Part shown: positions 24,901 to 33,900 of the stretch, in pieces | How positions within the stretch are numbered: the first letter of the stretch is position 1 | Layout: every line of letters begins with the position of its first letter | From: Hyalella azteca | Taxonomy: Eukaryota > Arthropoda > Malacostraca > Amphipoda > Hyalellidae | Direction of reading: 5' to 3' | DNA length: 64,000 bases | NCBI RefSeq assembly: GCF_000764305.2 | Contig: NW_025932998.1 | Span: 70,188-134,187, forward strand | Program-made: the position numbers and the translations under genes | The notes under the pieces: model-generated | The model's input: only the letters and a program-made list of their open reading frames with translations | Told to the model about the DNA's origin: nothing | Databases searched by the model: none

Positions 24901-27900
24901 GTTTCTTCTCATAGACAGTCGAGCACTGCTGGGGTACCCTTCCCTCTACAACTGCTTTACACGTCTCTACATCAGCGAGTGGAGCGAAGATGAGCTCTTA
25001 GAATTAGGAAGTCAAGCCGTGGTGGAAGAATTGCACTTTGAGGCTCAGCACAAGAGACAAATTCTAGAAGGCTTAGTCGCACTTCACATGAAAGCGAGAA
25101 CCCTGAGCCAGGAAAGAAAGAAACGTGGTTTATTCAGCCCACCAGTTTCTCCTGGCAGTTTCGTCCAACTCCTGCATTTACAAGGGAGTCTGTACTCCAT
25201 GCTTCATCAGCGACACTTTGGCGAACTTGACTTGTACGTTCAGGGGGTTGAAACACTGCGATTCTGCTCGGCACAAATATTGGAGAGAACCAAGATTAAA
25301 AACACTCTTGGACCAGAAATAACAAAAATCATTGCAGATGTACAACAAAAGTCCCAAATCCTAGCAGAAGCAAATGCTTTGGTAGACGTTGCGCGAGCAG
25401 AACTGCAAACGGAAGAGCAGGCCTCTCGTGTGCTCGAGCAGTCGGCTCAAGCAATTAAAGACGAATGCGACAATACGATGAACGTGGCCTTACGTGAACT
25501 TTACGACAGCATTGAAGCGGTCGGAGGTCTTAAACCGTCCGACGTTACAGCTGCAGGGGCTTCTAAAGCACCTCCTGCCCCTCTCAAGACAGCAATGGCA
25601 GCTCTTTGCGTCCTGATGGAGGTTAAAGCCCCCAAAGTAAAGCCAGCTGGAGGCAAGACGGTCTCCAAAGGAAATGAATTTTGGGCGATATCCAAGAAAA
25701 TTCTTCTTGATCCAGGTTTTTTACAACAAGTGCAAGAATTGGACCCAGATTCTATATCTGAACTCGTGGTTGAACGAGTGCATAAAGAATATTTCCAGTC
25801 GTCAGATTTTGATCCTTCATACATGAGTAAACTGTCACCACTAGCCGAAGTTCTGTGCCGATGGGTGCGAGCCGTGGTTCATTATCGAGTTCTCTCAAAA
25901 GTGAGTATGAAAATGTATTAATTCTATATTTGTCCCTGATGCGTTTGGGATCTATTGAGGTTGGTAATTTTATTCTATCGCGATATCATTAACGAATCCT
26001 TATAACTTATCTGTGCTCACCATAAGTCTCAAAGTAATTATTATTTATCTCTATAATATATTCGTTATTACAAGTCTGCAATATGAAATGATACAACCGT
26101 GCCATGTTTCCGAGATGATATGAATCACATGATGAATTTATTCGCAGGAAATGGCGCCGAGACGCGAGGCTTTGCTCTCAGTGCAGGAGAAGATGCACGA
26201 AGCCCTAGCCAGAGTCACCGACTCCCAGCAACGTCTGGCCGAGAGCGAGCGCAACCACAGCGAACGCAGCGCAGAACTCGCCGCGGCTGTGCAGCGACGT
26301 GACGAGCTCAACGCGAAGTGGGAACTCGCCGACACATTGCTGGCCCGGGGCCGCGCGCTACTCGGTTCGTGATTTTTGCTGCGACTGTGAGATTATCGTA
26401 AGAATTCTTTATGCTTAATAATTTTTCTAAATGGAACAGAGGTTCAGGATAGACAAGAAATTGGGTTTGGCGTTTAGTCTCAAATAATCGATGCATTTTC
26501 TCCCTTCGAATATGAGTTTAATTTATGAATTAATTTCGCCCATTAGTCTTTTCCGGTCTCATTACCACATTAATCTAATGTAGTCTACTTCATAATGTAG
26601 ACCTCTATGATAATACTTTTTCGGGGAAAAAGGAGATAACCCAAATATCTATGCAGCCGTCGTCCTATTAAACATAAACAAGTGATCAATTGCGTTTACA
26701 GCATCGCTTGAGAAGCACAAGGAGACCTGGGAGCTGAGAGCTGCTGAGGCTGCTACTGCAGTCAATGCCCTCACTGGTCGCAGCGTCATCGCGGCAGCAG
26801 CATTCCAGCATCTTGGCCACCTGCATCATGGCAATAGGTCCTGCATATGGTCCAAGCTATTTATATTTTAAATGGAAAAACTATTATTATTTTATTGACG
26901 TAAAAAAGTTTCCAAATTTAGAAATTACACAAAATGACAAGAGAATAATTTCAAATTTGAACAAATTTTACACTTCATATATCGTTTACATTATTCTGTG
27001 AATGAGTACCTCTCTTTGATATGGAAAATGTACACAAAATTGTTTAAGAAATACATTTTATTTGCATCAAAACATATGCAAACACAATTTTTATTTTTGC
27101 ATTTGGACATCAGGTTAGAAATTCTGGAAGACTGGGCCGAAAGGCTGGCAGAGCTGGACCTAAGTCCTGGCACATCACCGTCTCTGTTGAGCATCGCCCG
27201 TCCAGAGGAGCGATCTGTGTGGCACCTGCACGGACTGCCTCAGGACCACGTCGCTGAGGAGTCTGCAGTCTGCATCTTGAAATCTTCAAAGTAAATAAGC
27301 GTTCTTCAAAATACATTTTAAAAAGCATTGTTTCCAAATACATTTTAGAACGAATATCTTGATAATGGTTAGTTGCAGATGAATTATCAGAGCAGTACTC
27401 GCGTACCGCTAGTTGTAGGTATACCGAAGCTTGAGCGCCACTATCGTAATTAAAAATAACTACGGTAACTTCCGTTGGCTTTGCAAACACTGCTAAATTA
27501 CACGCCATATTTACAATTCATAGCAGTTTAAATAAAAAGTTTGCTGACTTGTAACTTCTCTAGGCCAGTTTTAGTTCTCGACCCTCTTGGGTTGGCCTGG
27601 CGATGGCTTCAGCGCTTGCATGACGACCGTGCGCTGGTGCTGGACGTTGAGGACATTGATCGGTGTGTGCAGCTCATAGATCATCCAATGAGAAATAATA
27701 AAAACAAAATCACGGGAAAAACAATGCCAAATCAACACGATGACGTATCAAAGCTTCAGTTAGCCCGGAAAATACCTCCCACTTCAGTCATTCAATATAC
27801 AAAAATAGGAGACAAAAATTATTCAGAAGAGAAAACCAAGCGTGATCTCATCGAGGCATTAAAAGAAGGTAAAACCCTCCTGCTGCACATGAAGTCGATG

Positions 27901-30900
27901 AGGTGGTCGTGTGTTGATGCTTTACACGCTCTCATCAGCTGCTGCGCTGAAAGTTGCCGTGAGTGCAACTTAACGGAGTCAGAAACAATATCGTCGTAGC
28001 GGATCATGTCATGTACAAAACCTGAATCATAAATGTAATAATGATTCTATTCAACTTATAATTTGTGCGCGTTCTTACACAGTTCACTAAATTTTGCTTG
28101 ATATAAAGTATTCATCTTTGTGACTAGGTCTGATTGACAATAAACGGCTTACCTGTGACCACAGACTCTGGAGAGGTTGTAGTCGAAGTGTTGGGAGAAC
28201 GAGTCCGAGTTCATGCCGACGTGCGCGTGTTGCTGGTGTACCCTGCTAGCTCCTGCTCCCTGCCCTCCGCTCTATCATCTGCCCTGACCTGCGTTCTTTT
28301 CGACGTCGCTTCTCAGGGTTGGGATCAATTCTTCAGTCAAGTCCTCGTGTGGAGTGAAAGGTGGCGCAATGTTTCTAGCTATAACTTGGAGCAATGTTCA
28401 GTCAGTGCAAATAGGCGTCTGAGTGACTTCTTATCTATCAGTGACTGAGTTTCTTCTTATCTGAAAATAATGACTCTTTAATTTAAGAAACTAGTCTTTT
28501 AAAAATTGTAAGTATGAAAAAAAATAATTCTAAAACCATTCGATATCACGTTAATACAGTAAGTTTTTGAGAAATGGCATTATAAAATCTTTGCAAATCT
28601 TGAGCAGGCGAGACTTGGACGACTCGTGCGAGCGGGTGAGAGCTCGCGCAGTAGCGCTGCAAGCAGCCGAGGCCGAACAGCAACGCCTGCAACTCTCTGT
28701 CCTCCTGAAGCAGAAAGAGGATATTCTGCTAGATGAGGAGCAGTTACACATCATACTTAAAGCTCAGGTGACCACATCATGTTTCATCAGCACAGCTCAG
28801 GTGACCACATCATGTTTCATCAGCACAGCTCAGGTGACCACATCATGTTTCATCAGCACAGCTCAGGTGACCCCATCATGTTTCATCAGCACAGCTCAGG
28901 TGACTACATCATGTGGCAGCAAAACAGAAAACATAATTTAAAATACCTTTCTAAATTCTTCAGCTGGAATCAGCAAATTTAATTTAAGTTTAAAATATTG
29001 CCTTTAATTTTGTCAGGAGCAACGGGAAATTTTATCAGGCAAGTTGGACGTGTGTCGAAGAGAAGCGCTGGACGTGGCACGTCAGTGCTCGGTGTACGAC
29101 GTCGTGTCTGCAGCGTCACGACGCGTCTACTCAGTGCTCATGTCTATGGCTGAATTTCGTTCAGTCAAACAGGATTTTTTGAACGTTCACCCATTGAGCC
29201 TTACGGACTTTAGCACCACGATGCTCAGCGATATTCTACTGAGGTCGGTTGCGGATTAATTCTCGATAACTCGTTAGTTGTCATTCATTACCTCAAAATT
29301 CGGATTGATTTCTTTAGGCTTATGTATTTTACATTACTGTAAGGATTACTATACTCTGCAAAAAACTCAGTTTTTCGGGTCTGATACGAGCAAAAGAGAT
29401 CTTGTATAGAGGAGAGTGAAAATTTTTTATTCATAAGAGTTCAGAACACGTTAATAAAATGCTGATATAAATTCATGTTATGGAATCAATCACATACGAT
29501 AACGTAGTTAATAATAATGTTAATATACGCGTGAAGTCACCTGGAGATGATGTAATAAATTTAGAGATAGTGGTACTTAATATAACATACTAGGATAATA
29601 AGTAACAAGTATATTATTTTAATAATGCGTGTATTTGCAACATGGGACAGCGCCAGTGGCAACGGGCCGTCCCGTGCGGAGAATATGGCGGCGCGGGCGC
29701 TGGAGTCGGCCGCGCTGCGTTGCTACAGGAGCGCGCCTCGCGATCTCGCCGCGGCTGCTGCTGCCACCATAGCTCTCCTCCATCTCAGGTCTGGCGCTCA
29801 GCATGTACATTGTGAGGGTCTGCGTGATGGTTATACAGGTGGTAACAACTACGTGCGTGAGCGTGATTATACAGGTGATAACAACTACGTGCGTGATTAT
29901 ACAGGTGATAACAACTACGTGCGTGATTATACAGGTGATGACAACTACGTGCGTGATTATACAGGTGATAACAACTACGTGCGTGATTATACAGGTGATG
30001 ACACCTACGTGCGTGATTATACAACTGATAACAACTGCTTGCGTGATTATACAGGCGATAACAACTACTTGCGTGGTTACACAAGTGAAAACAACTCCGT
30101 ACATGATTTTACAAGTATTAGCAACTGGTATTTATCGGGTACATAATTATACATATAGTTGAAAGTTTCTTTTATTTATTTGATAGTCCAGGATTAAAAA
30201 AAATGGGGACAATTTGACACAAATGACCCGGTTCAGAGTTTCTTCTTGAACTACACAACTCTATCAAACACTATTCTATTTTTAGTCTGGAAGGAAAATT
30301 ACAGACATGCATTTTCAACTCTAATATGCGTTGCACGAATCTATTAAATCACAATGCACAGATGCTCTGCAATCAATTATATATTATTAGCTAGCCACTT
30401 TCTTATTTTACAGATTAATAAGGAAGTTAGATAATGTTGATGCGCGGTTTCTACTGCTGTTGTGCGAGCAGCAGGTACCGGTTAGACCTCCAGAAAATCC
30501 TGGTTCAAGCTCCGAGACCCAAGATAGTTCTTCAAAGAAGAGCATCAATGATTCTAAAAAGCCTCAAAATATGTGTGAAGAAAATGAATATTTGGCGCGA
30601 ACAAGGAGCGAGACGCCAGACGCAACTGATGGAGGAATTACGAAAGGAGAGACAGTAGGTTCATCCAAAATCTATTTTCAAATGAACGAGGAAGCAACAT
30701 CCAGAATAAGATTGCTTGAAAATCATCCATCGTTTGCGCGTGAGCATCTAGTTTCGTTAATAGTTGCTGCAAATATCAAACATTCCTCATGATATAAATA
30801 AAATTCATCAGCTGAAAATTCATCATTGTTCAAATTCATCATTGTGAAATACAATGTTATAGGTAAATTCAAATTAAATACGATAAACTATGAAGATGGG

Positions 30901-33900
30901 ATACTAGTTTCTTTCCATATTTGTTATTCAGTCCTAGGTTTTCGGGTTTTTGAAGTATCTTATCTAGTAATCATCGTCAATATTATTCAAACGTTTTCCT
31001 CCACAGTCTTACAGCAGAGCCTGAGCAACGAACGTTCGCAATGGCAGTCTGCCATGTCTGTTGCCACAGGCGCAAATGGCAAGACAGAAACTCACACTGA
31101 GGATTCATCGAATTGGGAGACCACGCCACGCCCAGAAGCATGGCGTCTGGGTCACAGTCACGCTAGTATGCAGCTAGAAGGTATCACAAGTAGATCTCTA
31201 GTATTAGTGTATTCTCACTAATGCCAACAGGGGTTGGACAAAATAACGAAAACGCTTGACATTTTGATATCTTAATTTTGGAACATGTTATAAACTATTA
31301 AAACGTGACAAATTTTTGTTTTATTGTTTATTGCTGTTGTCCATCGATATTTTTTCCTTGTACAGATATTTTTATGTCTATAAGTAAGACTATAACCTAT
31401 AAATGCAAACTTCTCTGACTTTCAAGGGGCCAAATTTTTGGTGCCCATATGGCAAGTGCTAGTGTGACAGATAATGATAATGTCCCGATCCATACAGCTA
31501 TAATTATTAAAAAAAACTGCACGAACGACATTCTAATGAAATTGAGCATCTCATTTGGCCACCACAATCTCCAGATCTGAATATTATTGAGCATTTATTG
31601 ACAATTTTAGAAATGCAAGACAGACGTCGATTCCTGCCGCCATCATCTTTAAAAGAGCGAGAGAGAGTTTCAACAGAAGAATGGGTTAAAATTTCTTTTG
31701 AAACCTTCCACAATTTGGTTGAATAAATACCTCGAAGAATTGAGGCTGTAATTTCCGCTAAAGCTGAAGCTACACCATGCTGAAATGTATTTTGCGGATT
31801 ACTCAGGTGTTTCACTTATTAAGTTTAACCCCTTCATCTGCATACAATTAATCGTATGACTTGCCTATAATTTGTTCTTTTATGTTCGAGGAACATTGTA
31901 GCTAGTTTTATTCCATGAAACTGAAATATATTAGATGTTTTGATATTTACTTTATTTTTGCTGTGACGATGGAAGATATCAACTGACAATTTAATTCGTC
32001 CACCTTGTAATAATTTAGTGCTCGGCTAATTGATGCTGGAATCGTGAAGAAGTAGTGAATTACATGAACCTGTTGCATAGAGTTAATGCCACTTCAGTCG
32101 AGCTAACCTTCATTAATCATTTTACTAAACATTACAGAAATTCAAGAAGATGAATTATCTGAGCGTATAGCAACGCTGATGCCCATTTGGTACCGCTTTA
32201 ATCAAATGAAAAGAACAATAAATATCAGGACGTCTGAGCTGCCTCGTCCCTGGAGCCAGCTTCAGCCTATCAAAAAATTCTTGCTGGTGTTGGCCATCAA
32301 CCCAGCACAGGTGAGCGCTGGGTGCCAAGACGAGAGGTTTGTATTTTTTTTTCAGTCCAATAAATCATAGTTATCAGGACGAGTCAAAATACGCAGAACT
32401 AATCAAGCAATTTCTCGTTGGAAAAAAGTGATATCTACATGCTAGCAAACATTTTAAATTGAATATTATGTTTGAGTCTTCAATGGAAAAGACTTGTTTT
32501 AAAACCAAAGTCATTACTTCGTTTCTGCTTTACAGTGCTACGACGCTCTGCAAGACTTCGTCCATCACACGTACCCTACTGCTGCTCGTGACAGTTTCAG
32601 TACAATTTGTTTTGCACAAGAATACTTCAAACTTCCCAAAGTTCTTCACAGCAAGCAGAAGCTCTCACTTCCCAAGCGCCCTCTCTTGCTCTTGACAGAG
32701 TTCAAAAACACTATCTGCACTCCAGACGTTATATGGCAACCATTTGGACGCGATATCACCGTGTTGTCTCTCCCGCTTCTTAAGCAGGTAACTGGTAAAT
32801 CATGAATAAATTACAGATCACTTAAATCTTGCGTTGCTTGAAGATGAAAATTCATCCTTGTGTATGAGCAACATAACACAACCGCCTTGATGTCCGTACG
32901 TTCGACGATAGTACGGAGCACTGCCTTTGATTACTTCATCGATTTGGTTCGTGCCTTAATTTGGCTGAAGTGTAACGCTTTCGTTGTTGCAGAACGGCCA
33001 GCTTAAAGCAACTCTAACTAGATGCATGCAAAGGGGGAAGTTCCTCGCGCTGCAGGATGTTCATCGCTGTTCCCTTGAAGAACAGAAAAAGCTGTACCAT
33101 CTACTGTACCGCTTCTATGACACTTTCCGCGCCGGAAGTCACTTCGAGCAGTAAGGCTTTGGATATACTCTTGATATCTATTCACAAACGCGACACTTAC
33201 TGACCGTGCTCAATAATAATAAACCGTGATCAATAATTGCGTTATATTGCACAATGCTCATACACGACTCGGTTAAAAATTCATCAGTCCTCATAAATTT
33301 AATGTAATGAGTTGTATAAAATTGAGTTGAAAAAACTTAGATGTGGAAAAAAAATAAAAATATAAATCATAGTGTCGCCCATAGAATAAGATAGTTCAAC
33401 TTGGTTTCTACAAAATATTCCATTTTTTCTGAAACCTTACCTTCAATCAGATACTGGCTAGACTGCCAGTAACTCCTGATTTGAATCCACAACTTAATAT
33501 GCACGTAAATGACGTAATACGTATTGATGTGTCAGGTACGGAGAGTTGACGAACGACGCGCCGTTCAGGTTCAGAGTCGCACTCGTCGCTGACGCTCGTG
33601 CAGAGGTATGTGCCACTAGATAACACAATGTAACACAATTTTTGTTCCTGGCAAGTAAGTGTTATTTTCCAACTCATTTTGTTACAAAACAATAGAAAAT
33701 GGCCATTATTCCTTTTAAACTTTTATAATTATTGACGTGACCGCAAATATTATTTAAATATCTTATCAGATCTCAAAATTATTTAAAAATCCCGTAGCAT
33801 AGGGTTCACCCTCAATTCGTTTTAAATGGACGACTAATAGTTTCGGACATGAAACTTTCAAGTGAAATACTTGTAACGACTTGGAATGTTTCATATCTTG

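Noticed and set aside
29619..30104. Minus-strand ORF of about 160 aa with CIITHVVVIT repeats
   Set aside because: Antisense reading of the 30-bp array and the AAA6 exon; no start context or family.
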